Assembly: GCA_003049465.1 (NCBI GenBank)
Contig: PYSS01000004.1
Coordinates: forward strand, 314,722-378,721
Direction of reading: 5' to 3'
From: Magnaporthiopsis rhizophila
Taxonomy: Eukaryota; Ascomycota; Sordariomycetes; Magnaporthales; Magnaporthaceae
DNA length: 64,000 nucleotides
How positions within the stretch are numbered: the stretch's first letter is position 1; each line of letters opens with the position of its first letter. Below the pieces are notes generated by a model, which did not search any database, had not been told where the DNA came from, and saw only the letters and a list, made by a program, of their open reading frames with translations. A program made the translations under genes and the position numbers. Below, piece after piece: positions 25,698 to 38,400 of the stretch.

Positions 25698-28600
25698 CTA
25701 GAGGGCCTGCCCATGGTACTGGGGAGCCCCACGGCCCATAGCGTTTGGCGGTACCGGACGGCGGCCTGGAGACTGCTGGACTTGAGGTCCAGGCATGAAG
25801 CCACCACCGGGCGGGAACTGTTGTGGCATAGGCTGGCCGTACTGGCGTGGCGCTGATTGTTGCTGGCCTTGCGCCTGAAAGGGGCGGGAGAAGCCCCCAC
25901 CTTGCGCATAGACCTGTGCGCCGGGGTGGTTCATGGGGCTTCCACGACCTGCATTCTGCATCTGGGGTTGACCGTAGCCTGGCACAGCACCAGGCACAGC
26001 ACCTGGACCCATATAACCCCTACCTCCGCCAGGCGAGCCGGCGGGTCCTCCTCCTCCTCCCGGGGAAGCACGCATTCCACCGTATCCGGAATACATCGAT
26101 GGCGCACCATTGGCCGGGCTCCCAGCGAGGAACATAGAAGCGGAATCGGCTGTGGGTGGTCCCATCGGAGGCGCCATTCCACCGTACATGTTCTGCTGAG
26201 CTTGTTGTTGCTGTTGCATGAGCTGGTGGTGGTGCTGCTGCTGGATTCGGTACTCGCGCTCTTGCTGCTGTTGGCGTTGATTGATGGCGTTCTGAGCAAG
26301 GGCCGAGCTGATACCTTGCTTCATCTGCTGCTTCTCACGCTCTCTTGCATCAATGGCACCGACGAGACCACCATTGGTGGGCATTGTTTGTCCACGGCCA
26401 CCGGGCATGGCAACCAGGGGGGAGCCCGTGACCCGGGACACGTGTTCCTGCTCTCGGGCCGACAAGTGAGAAGAATAGTCGCCAGAAGCCCCACCTAGAG
26501 CATTTAGTGCGCCCTGGGATGTCGGCCGCTGTGCGAGGAGGTCAGCCGAGCTCGATCTCGAATGGCCACTGATCTTGGCGGCAGCTAGCATGTCGAAGCT
26601 GGATCTTCGCTTCATCAGGGGCGGCGTAGGTGTGTTGTTTCGCGAGGCCACGACGGTGTGTCCGGACGGAGAGCGAGCGTGAGAATACATGGGTGTCGAC
26701 GCCGCCGCGGCTCGCTGCTGGACAAACTGCTCAGGAGTCAAGGCACCAGGGCGCTCTCCCGGGCTCGATGTCACGCCGCCCGGCTGCCAGGCCATGCTGC
26801 GTCGCCTGAGCGTATCTTCCGACTCGTTTCGGCTGTGGCTGTTTCCCCTGGTCGGGGTCGTGTTGTGGTTCGGGGAAGGGGTCTTGTTCCGAGGGGAGCT
26901 TGTGGCACCGTAATTGACGGTCGGGCCAAAGTTGATCTCGGGAATGTTGAACTCGTGATTGACATTGTTGACTTGGACCTGCTGCTCAGCGCCAACCGTC
27001 TTCAGGACACCGGCCCGTGGTCGTTCGATAGATTCGCGTGTGTCGGACGATCTGGTGCTCGCGTAGTCTGGGCTGGCAGTTGAGGACGCATCGTCATAAA
27101 GACTGCTGGATTGGCTCATTTGCGAGTAATGCCGATCTGATTGGGATTTTTGAGGCGGCATGGTTCTGTGAGGCCCAAACTGGCCTAAAGGGTCTCGGTC
27201 CAGAGTGTATCCTGGAACCCGCGAAGCGCCACCTGCTTGATTTTGCTGAGGGAGCGGCTTTCTGTGTGGAGGAGAGGAAGTATTGGGAGGTTCCGGAGGT
27301 CCCTGAGGCGGTGGCCCTACGGGCGGCGGCCCTTGCGGAGGTAGACGGGCCATGGATTGCTGAGGTTGGTGGTCTCCTCGTCCCTGGAGCCGCTCTGGAG
27401 CCATCATGGACTGGTTCAGGGGCGATTTGTGTCGCGCCGAGGCGGGGGCGGCGCCCGTGGGAGGCGGCAGGCCACCGGTTTGTTGTCCGGATGGGGCCTG
27501 GTGGTTCGGATAGTTTAATACTTGCGACCCATTCGAATTAGCAGTGATCCCCATGGATTCAGCGTGTGCGTCCCTAACCCCTTGGCTTCGTGGGTCCCCG
27601 TGGTAGGGCCGTGACCCCGAGCTTTCGTCGCTGCTCGTTCGTCCGAGCTCGTCCCGGTAGGCCACCGGAACGCCACCAGCCTTGGCGAGCTGGGCGAGGG
27701 TGGTGCTGGAGAGACGGCTGTTGGCTCTCCTCAGCTCAGGAGAGTGGTATGGTTTTCCAGCCGGCCTTGACGAAGGAGAGTGGGAGAAGGCGGGGGGTGG
27801 CTGGACGGGCTCCGGGGTTTGCATCCTCTCCATATTCCCAAAGTCCCGTGGAGGGGGGTTAGCGCGTTCATCCTCGGAGCTGACTCGCTCCGGCGTGGTT
27901 GCGAGTCCGTTTTGGAACCCCCGATGCTGTTGCGGATGGCCATGTGATGGTGCTGACGAGTATCCTGAGCTGGCGCCATCATAGCCTCCTGCATGGCCGC
28001 GGATCGGCATCGCCATGCCGTCGATGCGGGGCTCGGACGAGTTGCGAGTATGATTAGCAGTCCTAGGCGGGGACGCTCGCAACCTTTCCGAAGGCGGCGG
28101 TGCCGAGTCGTTGCGCATCGCTGCTCGCGAGACAGACATAGACCGACCAGACCTAGTCGATCCAGCGTCGTCTGCAAACCCCACTCGAGGTTTTGACGCA
28201 TCACGAGCGGTCGAGCCAGGCCCGATACTGAGCCGAGCGCTCCGCCGGCTTGAGCTTCTGCTGTGTCCCTTGGGGTCTTCGTCCATGGCGGTCATTCTTG
28301 CCGCCGTCAATTCCCTCAGGCGCCGTCTCCACTCCCTCTCGGACCACCCGGAGCTTCCCTCGGACAAGATCAGGCTCGTGACGTCCAGTATCTCCAGATA
28401 GCCATATTTTTTGTGCTTTGGCATGCCAAACATCAGAGACCTCTGGTCGAGGGCGCTTGCCACGAGCCTGCCAGGCCGACCGTACAGCCCGAAGGTGTCC
28501 CACGTCGGGAACAAGTACCTCAGGAGCATCTCGAAGCCACTGACAGCCGGGTGCACCTCAGGCATAATGAAGACAAAGCCCTCGGTGGAGGAGGGCGGGT

Positions 28601-29943
28601 CAGAGTGGATGGTGATGTTACCCTCGACCTTGAGGAGCGTCGAGGCGTCGATGAGAGACTTGGCCTGGGGGTAGATGGCGTAGGCGGCATACGCATCGGA
28701 AATGGAGGCGATAGGCTTGGCCTTTTTCTGCTTCTTGCCATCCTTCCGCGTGTCGTAAAATTTGATGTCGCCCTTCAAGATAGGCACGGGCGATCGGTCG
28801 TACGGCGAGCGCTTCTTGAGATCCTTCTGCAGCTTTTGATACTCCTTCTCGTCGGGCGGCGAGATGACGCACCAGCACCTCCGCCACGGCACGCCAGCCC
28901 CGAAGCGGACTCTCACCCAGTCCTCGGTCTTGACTCTTGCGCGCTCCATGATGACGCCAATCCCGTTGAGGGTCTTGCCCTTGCCCGCAATGAGGGCACC
29001 GGTGTAAGCCTCCTGAAGGGTCGAGTGCTCGAACATGGCCAGGCGGATTCCGGCGGTCCACTGAATCAGCGAGTGGTGTGAGTTGAAGTGGAGAAGATAT
29101 CGATTGCGGCCGGCGGTTGATATGCTGAGGATATTCTGGAGGGGCTGCTCGTCGGTCGACCTCGTAGGCAAGGACTCGATCTGCGGAGTTGTTGTTAGAA
29201 GTGATGACTGACCCAGTACGTGGAACCGTTGTGGTTTTTGGGTAGGTGGTCGGTGAATTACCATTTTGATGGAGGCATCGGTCAGATTGATAAACTTGGG
29301 AAGAACCTCTCCATTATCCCCCGCATTGTCGAGCTCCGCAGCGTCCCATAGCGAGAGCACCGTCCCGACAAGCTGAGCGAAGCATTCGGTCCATGTCCGA
29401 TCCGGGTTCGGTCGACCCTCTGGAGACTGTTAGAAAGAGACCAGCCAGTCCGTAGCGGACCAACCTGCAGAAGCATGCTGCGGTTTTCCGGCGGAAACAC
29501 TCACGAGTATTTTGGTCGTCGAGCTTCAAGAAGTAGCCCTCCTGATAAAGCTTGTTGGAGTGGTTGTTGAGAAGAGTGAATATAGGCTGAAGTTCAGGGA
29601 TGGTCTCCTCGGTGACGTCCATGATGGGCGGGTGATAGGTCTGCACCATAGACTGTGGTCTTGAACTGCTTCTCTGCCTCCCGGTCCGGGGCTCAGAACC
29701 GTCCGACGGCGATCCAGATATAGACAGCGGCGAGCTGGTGAACTCGGGGCGGACAGGCGAGCCGGGGGTGGGGGACAAAACAGCCGAGTCGGGAGGACCG
29801 TGGTTGTGGCCCAGTGAGGTCTGCAGGGGCGGTATGCCGGACTCGGGCTTGGTGGCGGTGTTTGGCGGGGACGATTTCGGCGTCGGGGTTCTAGAAGAAT
29901 CCCGCAGGTGACCCCCGGAAAACTGGGAAACGAACGAGAGCAC
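25698..29943 (-). CDS. PH-domain protein of the Skg3/Caf120 family
   Basis: Three exons recognised: 29505-29943, 29262-29419 and 25698-29180, with introns 29420-29504 (ACTC|gtgagt ... ctccag|AG) and 29181-29261 (ATG|gtaatt ... ccgcag|ATC), about 1359 residues. The joined sequence runs LYQEGYFLKLDDQNT-QGRPNPDRTWTECFAQLVGTVLSLWDAAELD, a pleckstrin-homology fold as in yeast Skg3 and Caf120. A second conserved segment carries VRVRFGAGVPWRRCWCVISP and PHKKYGY-like motifs. The C-terminal ~800 residues are disordered and Ser/Pro/Gly-rich, with a Gln/His-rich run (about 26195-26285). Caf120 associates with the CCR4-NOT complex and Skg3 with the bud neck, so a role in mRNA regulation or polarised growth is possible. 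No ATG exists in the first exon upstream of VLSFVSQFSGG; the frame stays open to about 30045, so the true start is probably on a further upstream exon. Confidence 0.8.
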
Positions 29944-32798
29944 TTTTTCACGTTGCCAAATGGACGATGTCAGTACTAGTCGGGCTCTCGGTGTTTTGTG
30001 GAAGGTCAGATGCAGGGATCTTCGCAGGGAGCCTTCGGCAGATATCTAGGCAGTGGACAAGGGAGTTTGGAAAGGGGAAAGCCGGCGGTGATCGGCGGGC
30101 GCGGGGAGTGGCACATCAAATAGGCGTAGCGTAATAGCAGGCGACGCGTTCCAGCTGGGCTGGCTGAAGACGAAGCAGTGGTGGGAACCGCAGCAGCGCT
30201 GGCGCTGGGAATGACGATTGGCGCAGCAAAGCCGGGCGTAGCAACCTAAGCCCAGACCAGGTAGGTCGCAGGCCCGGAGCAGAGTCAAGGGATTTCTCTG
30301 GGTGAGGGAAGAGCAAATTATTGAAAGGGGCTGTTGAACCCACCGCGGTTTCGAGCCATTGCGTCCACCTTATTGCGATCGGTATGCAAACCCGCAAGTC
30401 TCCTGTTTCTCTTCTCTCTGGCCTTTCCGTGCCGCAGTTCCGCCAGGTCAATCCTTTTTGCCCTGCTGCTCAAGCGCTCGCCCTCACCCTGGCGCCCACT
30501 CTTTGTTTTAGCCTGGCACTCACGTGAACCCTGGCGGTCCCCGAGCCTTTCTTGCTCACCGTCCCCCTCTTTTCAGCTAGCCTCGAGCCTCCTCTCCCTT
30601 TTTCTCTTTTTACTGTTTCCGGCTGAATTTGGGCGTGCTTGGTCGGATGCGGCGGAAAGCACGCTCCACGACAAACGAGGACACCGAGGCAGCAAGCTGT
30701 CGAACCTGGAGTCCGTGGTGCCGCAAGTTGGTTGAGGAATTATAGATTTGTATAGCGGTATGCGTAGTAGCGACCCCAACTGCACCCGAGAGGGGTTTCG
30801 TGCATATGCGCAGATATTGCGGCAGCTCGTGTGGTTCCAGTCGTAGCGTGGGTAGCCCGGGAGGCTCGGATCGGACGGACGAGGAGCAGCAGCTAGGCGG
30901 ATTATGACGCTCGGCGCATGACCCGGGCTGCCAAAGCGCAAGAAAAGGGGTCCACGGGCAGAGATGTGGAATCAATGCAGGACGGGTCCAGCAGAGGGGG
31001 AGGCCGGCATCATATAACGTAGATTTTTCTGGCTTTGTTTCGTTGCTCTTTCGGAGCCGCAGACGTCGTCGTGCCGAGCTCCGCCCGGGTGACACTGGGA
31101 TGCTGGTCTGCACGACAGGAGGCGACCCTGGCTGGGAAAGCTGGGCGGCTGCAGGGGGTGTGGCCGCGACTGCACCTTTTTTTTTCTTGGGCACTCGTGT
31201 GCTTCGTATAACGCGGGCGGGCCACCAAACGGGCAGGCAGCAGGGGGCAGGCACGACCAGGGATGGCGGAGACACGGGAATGTGCGCCCACTCTTACAGC
31301 AGATAGCGGGGGCATGACGGGCGGGCGGTGTTTTTTGTACTTTTTGATTCGGGCACTTTTATAGCATGGCACTGCAACCTAGGTAGGTACCTACTAACTT
31401 GGCTGCGGCCGGCATCATACGGATGGGAGGATGCGAGGGCGGGTGATTATGTCACTCTCGCTTCGCACTCGACGCTTGTCGGTCGAGAGCCCTTCCCAGC
31501 GAGCGGACGCGTGGAAACGGATGGCTGGATTGACGGGCGGTGGACAGAGGTCCCCTTGTCTGTAGCCGACGTGTCCGGCCTGCGTCGCCCGCCCCGCGCG
31601 CCACGGATTGACCTACCGATACGAGGCAATGAAATCTGGCCAGGATGCGGCGGCTGCTTGGCTCGGCGGGCTCTCCTTGCTTACGGATTGAGGGGCAAAT
31701 GCCCGATTGTGCCGCTGGTGTATCCATGTGTCTATCGTTTTTGTCTGGCCAAGCGCCCAAGCTCGCCATGCGAGAGCCCAGGCCGCAAAAGACGACAGCC
31801 AAGCAAGCATATGCGTGCCAGGTCCCTGAGCCGCTAAGTGAGGGCGGACTGGGCTCCTGGGCATAATCCGGGGAAATCAATAATGATGAGAAGCATCCCG
31901 TCGGCACCTCCTCTAGCTATTGAGGCCGACCGGGATTTCCATGTTTTCTGGCTTCCCGCGGTGTTCGGGTGGAGGGCGCAGGTGCCTCTGCTGCCCTGAG
32001 AAGCGCCGGCAGACCCTGCCATCTGATCAAATCGACGACGTGCGTTCCGTCTGTTCTCCGCCCTGGTGCGCTGTGGCTAGGTGGCTTGGCGACAGATATC
32101 TGCACCCGGCTTGCCAACTGATAATCGCCAAGACAAAAAAAGAAGAAAAGAAAAAAAAAAACGCTGTACACGGGGCGACTTTAAAGGCGGCTACTGCATA
32201 CATGACTTCAGCAGTCGCATCGTCATGGGATTATGAGCTCCAGCTTGGTGACCTGCCTTGGACGGACTGGCCTGGACTGGACACTAAGGTGATGTGTGGC
32301 TTTTGAAACTGACATCATACCAAGAGCCTGGTTTCGACCGCCAAACCAACCCCTCACTAGCAGAGGAAACAAAAAATGACTGGCCGAGAGCATGGATTGA
32401 TTAGTCGCGTGCTACGGTAGGCAACATACTGAGGTTATTCTTCTCTCATCGAGGCCGATCAATGTTTCAACTTTATGTGAATTTTATCTGTTTCCGTTGC
32501 CCGTTGGTCTGCTTGGAAACGTCCGTTTCCCGCAGTCGGGCAAAGGGTTACGTCTGAACCACTGCTGCACCCTAGCCGCACCTGAAGGGTGCAATACCGC
32601 CTGAAAAGAAATAGTAATCACACGACGTGCCGCAGTACCACTTCCCAAACGGGTGGTATAGCGACACTGTGTGCATACGTGTAAATTAGGGGTACGTACC
32701 GCGCTGACAACCTGCTTAGTGTGCATCATGCAGCAGAGGATTAACAGACTTCCGTTCTGCAGCTGAGTCAATTGATTCAATCATTCCTGGTTCTCCAG
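29944..32798. other. Intergenic, upstream of the PH-domain gene
   Basis: About 2.9 kb with no supported gene. The first part should hold the missing start exon and promoter of the PH-domain gene. C/T-rich leader-like sequence lies at 30360-30650 on the plus strand. A TAGG/CCTA-type palindromic stretch sits at 31378-31397. No tRNA or transposon features were recognised. Confidence 0.45.
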
Positions 32799-33500
32799 CT
32801 AGCCCACAAATGGATTGGCTGCGGCCTGTTCGTTGGCGTCAGCGGCTGTCCCCGACCTTGTGTTGGATAGCCAGGATTCTCGATTTAGATGCCCGTATGA
32901 TTGGAGACCGCGCTGTTCGGTTGTGAAGCCACCATGTCCAAAGCGCTTACCACCTGATGGGCGGTGGCCTGAGCGGAGGGACGGTGAAGGGAAACCAGGA
33001 GGCTGAAAACATGGGTTTCGGTAGCCGCGTGGATCCAGAAGCCCACCAGAAGGTTGCTCCCACTGTTGGCTCCATTGGGTATTGGATCCCGTATTCGGCG
33101 GCTTGCCGACATGCCGAGACCGCCAGTCCAGTGCTTTGCCGCCCACACCAAAATCCACGGGTCAGCCTGAGGGACTGTGTTACCCAAACCTGCAGGCGGG
33201 TTATACCGGCCGCTGCCATGCTCGTCGACGGCCTGACGTGGTGGACTTTTGCTTGGTAGACGCGCGGCTTTCCAACCACACGGGCTTGGCGGCCTGGATG
33301 CCTGATGACAGTCCAGGGGGTGGCAGCCTCCCACGCCACGACGATCATCAAGCGAGTGAGCTAACCACCACGCCATTCCAACAGAGGTTAGGTTGTCCTT
33401 GATTTGAATTTGAACAATACGGATACTCGGGTCGGAATGTCCGGACTGAGCCGATCTGCGCGAAGCGGGGGGCTGAGCGGCATCGGGATCGACCATTCCT
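32799..33500 (-). pseudogene. Coding-like relic, Pro/Gly/Gln-rich
   Basis: On the minus strand, SKSPPRQAVDEHGSGRYN-PPAGLGNTVPQADPW (about 33155-33260) is protein-like, but the natural continuation, with HVGKPPNTGSNTQWSQQW and PSGGLLDPRGYRNPCFQPPG, ending in AAANPFVG and a stop at 32799, is in another frame. The last frame is open for about 120 codons but begins without an ATG. No splice pair that I trust joins them. I do not recognise the family; the composition resembles disordered fungal proteins. Either a frameshifted relic or two exons of a small unannotated gene. Confidence 0.3.
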
Positions 33501-35430
33501 CCTGACAACTTCTATCTTTACATCACAGGATGGCCCTGTACGCATCATCATGTCAAATATTGGCTTGGTATTCGTCTGCTTTTAATTGGTCACAGTTGCT
33601 GCGGTCCCAAGGGAGTTACCGTCCTTGCGCAAGTTTCCATCTCAATATGAACCCGGCTCAATGGAACGTGAATTCAGGGACAACCGAATTAAACCCAAGT
33701 TCAAAGACAAATATTTCGAAATAGTTTCAGACGACAGTCCGAGGGCATCTGGCAAAAATACATTCGCAATCCAACCGGGGGTGTTGGTTTGGCGCAACCT
33801 CAACTTTCGCCAGTAACGCCAGCCTCGCCGGGACGGGGGCTGCCCAACCCAACACACCACAAAAGCTCAACTGCAACCTGCAACGATGCACCAGAATCAA
33901 GATCTTGGAGGTCACACGGCAGCGCCCATCGCCACCTGCATCCCCCTCGGTTGCAGTGTCCCGAAAATCCAGGGGGCGCACCCTCCGGGATTTTGCTTGG
34001 GCCACACATTTCTTTTGACCGCTGGCGACGCTTGTGTGTCTCCAGGCTTTTGTTTGGGCCCAAATCCTCGGGAGACGGGCTGGGAGTCAGGGGTCATGCC
34101 ACTCGACGGCGCCTGCGCCCCACGCCGCCACTCGGTGTGCGCACGACCCACGTGCGGGAATTGAAGACTTCTAGCGACAATTGATAGCCTCCGAGTAGTA
34201 GCGGGCAGACATCAGCTGGACTCAGCTCAGAAGGTCAGGGAAGTAATGGACGAGAAAATCCCGCCGCAAGGTGTATCCAGTCGCTGTATTGTGTGCTGTT
34301 CCCATGCTCCGGGTTGGAAATACGTGCTGACCGAGCCATGTCGTCACATGGCCGCACGCTCTCCGCCTCACGCACGCCTTAACCTTTGGATGGCAGACGG
34401 CTTTGCATCGTGACAACCACCAGATCCATGTTGACGTCTCGGGCGGCATGGGAGCCCTTGGATTTTGTGGCCACTCGGGAGCGATCCCCATTACTCGGGC
34501 TCAGTGCTGTTCGCTTTTTTTTTTTTTCCTCCCTCTTTTTCCACCTTTCCCCTTGATCATGTTGAACAATGCTGCCTGTCAAGTCTTGGTCAATCCCAGC
34601 GGATGGCGTCGCGCCTTGAGTCGATGGAGCGGCATTCTTGCCCTCTGATTCGACGACCCCGCGCCTCGGTAGCCATCGTGATTGCTGTACCTGCAATTAT
34701 TTGAAAGCAAACAACGGGCAGCGACACACGCGCCTCCAGTCCCGGTCCAGTGATCTGCTCAACTGCCCGTCCGTTCCTGTCATATCTCCAGATCTCGCGT
34801 CAATAATTACGGATGGCCATCAGAGAGCTCTGCTGGTTGGACTACAAAACGCTTGTCGAGAGTGCTGCTCCCGGCGATCCTCGTGCAAACACCGCCACCC
34901 AATTGTTTCTGCCCTCCAAATCCATGCATCCACCCATGCACCCACATCGCACGGGCTCCAGCATTCACATTCTTCGACCCCTCCTTCATCCTCAGCCCAA
35001 CCCAACCAGCAGCCCTGGTGCGATACCGGGTGAACCTGCCGTTGCCCCGTCAATCCACCGCATTGGATGGCCTGCCGGAGCCGCAGTTTAGCAGCAGACG
35101 GCCTCCGAAGTCTTAGGGGGAAAAAGCCCGTTGCTAAAGCCACACGCCGACGGCGGCTTGGATTTTATTTCATTTTCCCCAACTGGCGGACCAGCACCGT
35201 TGCCCTGACTGTCGGCGCGCCTGCTCCGCCTTCTTTTCTCGCTCCCATTTCTCGCCTGGGTGCAGTACATGTAGATAGTAGCTTCCTTCGACCGCTGCCC
35301 CGACCCGTCGAAGCTTGGGCGGAGAGCGTGGTCGCGAACAGCCTCCCTTCGACCTGCATCCCTCGATTCTCACGCTGTCGCGTCGCCGATCGAGCCGCCA
35401 TTTATAGATATCTACCTAGACAGACCAGCA
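33501..35430. other. Upstream region of the Rad53-like kinase gene
   Basis: About 1.9 kb. Short ORFs only. A poly-T run at 34517-34528 and C-rich leader-like sequence from 34900 to 35400 precede the kinase start. No RNA gene seen. Confidence 0.45.
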
Positions 35431-38400
35431 ATGGATGACGAGTCCCAAGGCAAGTTTGTACCAGCCGCCCTCAATTCCGCCCGCAGTCGAGAGTCCTCGC
35501 CACTGACTGCTGCCTGTTCCCTGCCTTTCAAACAGCCACCCAGGATGTCGTCGATCCCCGACGTCTCGGACAACAGAATTCTGGATTTTCTGACGACGAG
35601 ATTGCCGACATCATATGCATCCTCTACCCCACCTCGGAGAACGCCCGCCGCGCCGTTGTCGAACTCGAGCGCGAGAACCCCAAGCATCTGATATCGCAGC
35701 CACCCGACAGCGGCTTCAACGTCAAGTATCTCCTAAACGACGACCCGGCCCGCTTCAGCCTCGCGACACCCGTCTCCGCCCAGCATGCCATTGTGTTGAG
35801 GCTCTCGGTCGACACCAAGGACCCCGCGCAAGGGTTCACCTTCGGCCGCAATCAGGCGCGCTGCGATATATGCCTCGCAAACGACCCGCTGAAGCGCCTG
35901 AGCAACATACACTTCCGCATATATATCAACGAGTATGGCGTGCTCATGCTCGAGGACACCTCGACCAACGGGACCGTCGTCGACGAACGCATGCTCCAGA
36001 AGGCCAAGGCCAAGGCTGATCGCTCCGAAACGAAGCGCACACTCAGCAACGGCTCCGAGATCAAGATAATGCTTCACAGCCCCTCCTATGATATCGTATT
36101 CCTCGTTCAGGTCCCAAAACGGGAGGGACGACATGAAGAGGCGTTTCGCCAAAACCTGTACCGATACCGGCAGCGTACTCAAGCTCTTGACGACGACCGC
36201 ACCCAGACTATCGTGCCGGGGGACAACGGACCTGTAAGTGAATGTCGAGGCCAGGAATCGGGCATGCTATAAAGCGGTCTTGCTTGTTAGGTCACTAATC
36301 GATGTACCACCGCCACCCTCTTAGCCAAACCTGTTTCCCAGGCACTTTCAAGCCCCGAATCAGCCCCAACAGCGCAAGACCTCGTCAGAAAATGGGACAA
36401 CGCAGATCGGAATTGCCGAAGAGCGGCTTTCGCGGGAGTGGAATGGGTCCGAACAGTACAATCGTATCGGCCAGATCGGCAAAGGTGCCTTTGCTACCGT
36501 TTACAAGGTCACGTCCAAGTACGACGGGAAGCCTTACGCTGCAAAGGAGCTGGACAAGCGCCGGTTTATCAAGAATGGTGTGCTGGATCAGAAGGTGGAG
36601 AATGAGATGAAGATTATGAGACGAGTCACACATGTAAGCCCATCCTGCGCGGTTCCAGGGACATCTATCAGCTCAGCAGCTAACCGTGTCGCGCATAGCC
36701 CAACATTGTCCGCTACGTCGACCACTTCGAATGGGACAATAGGCTCCTGATCATCGTGATGGAGTATATCCCACTGGGAGATCTTAGCGGATACGTGCAC
36801 AAGTACGGACCCTTGGCCGAGAACCTGGGGATCGAGGTTACGAAGCAACTGGCCGGCGCCCTGGGGTATCTTCACCAGAACAACATCACACACCGCGATG
36901 TGAAGCCAGATAACATCCTCATCCAAGCCAGAGACCCGCTCAACGTCAAGCTGACCGACTTCGGCCTGTCCAAGATGATTGACAACGAACAAACCTTTCT
37001 GAGGACCTTCTGTGGCACCTTGTTGTACTGTGCCCCAGAGGTCTACTCCGAGTTCGGCGACTACAACCAGTTTGGCCAGCGCCGGCCTCGACGACACCCA
37101 CGACCTAACCCCAGAGGCCAGCGGTACGATCATGCCGTCGACCTCTGGTCTCTGGGAGGAGTGTTACACTATGCTTTGACGGGAAAACCTCCATTCCCGG
37201 TGCAGAGCGGGACGAGCTATGCCGAGCTTTTGCACACAATCATGACCCAGGATCTCGGCCTGAACCCTCTTATGGCAGCAGGCGTGTCGGAGGACGGTAT
37301 CGACTGTCTGAGTTGGATGCTCTGTCGATGGCCCGAAGAGAGAGCAACCGTAGAGGATGTTCTGGACCACAGGTGGCTCCACGCCGAAGAGGAAACGCCA
37401 GCAGCGCAGGACAGGTCTTCGGACGAGCTCGGTCAGAGGGCATCTCAGCTGAGCCTCGAGGATTCCAACGAAGGGTGGATACCACCAAGCCAGGGCGATG
37501 TGATTGACGAAGAGGACGAGTATATGGCGCTCGCCGGCGCGTCTGACGGAACCTGGTCCCAGAGGGAAACCGAGAACAACACGTTCGGTCGCCACATGCA
37601 GCCCCCGCGGCTCTTTGGGGAAGTTAACGTGTCGGCAATTGGCTCCTCGGGTGTGATCCCTGAGGATCGGCTCAATCTCCCTGTGCCAGCGTCGCCGGGG
37701 GCATTGGGAGAGCTGGAAGACAGCTTCTCTTCCAACGATTCGGCGGATCCGCGTCAAGTTCCACTTGGACGCCAAAGCCAGGTGCTTTTGGGCATCAACG
37801 AAACCGCCCACCAGGCGAACCTCGCCAAGCCGGCACCCCTCGACCTGTCGATATCGCAGGCCCCTGGTGCTCTGAGAAGCCCGCTGGACAATATCAAGGG
37901 CAAGTCACTCCTTCGATCGAACACAGACCTCACCTCGAGCAAGAGGAAGCCGCCATCGCTGGACGCCAGCGACGAGCTTGACGGCAGGCTGGCGCTTGGC
38001 AAAGCCTCATTCAAGAGGCTCAGGTCCGAGAGCCACATTTTCGACACCCTGGACAGCGATGACGGCCTCGACGACTATGCCCTCATCGCCTCAGTGCCTC
38101 CCATATCACGCATGGAATCGGGCAGGCAGATGGACATCCCTGTGTCCAAAACAACGTTTTGGGCGGCCAACGACCGCAAGACGTGGCACCTGTACTACCC
38201 CGAGATGACCCAGCTGCAACACGACGCATTTCTTGCAGCAGCGGCTGCGCGCGGCGAGGAATTCAGTCCTGGGGGTTCGCCTCTCTGGGATCTGGCCATG
38301 ACTCATTTTCCTCCTGCGGCCGGCGCAGCGGACAGCGCGAACGAGAGCGCTTCCAACATTTATATGAAACGGCCGGCTGCACGTGCGGCGAGCGAAGGGG

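Noticed and set aside
33355..33395. tRNA-like A-box (minus strand TGGCGTGGTGGTTAGCTCAC)
   Set aside because: There is no matching B-box (GGTTCGANNCC) at the right distance and no cloverleaf, so neither a tRNA nor a SINE is supported.
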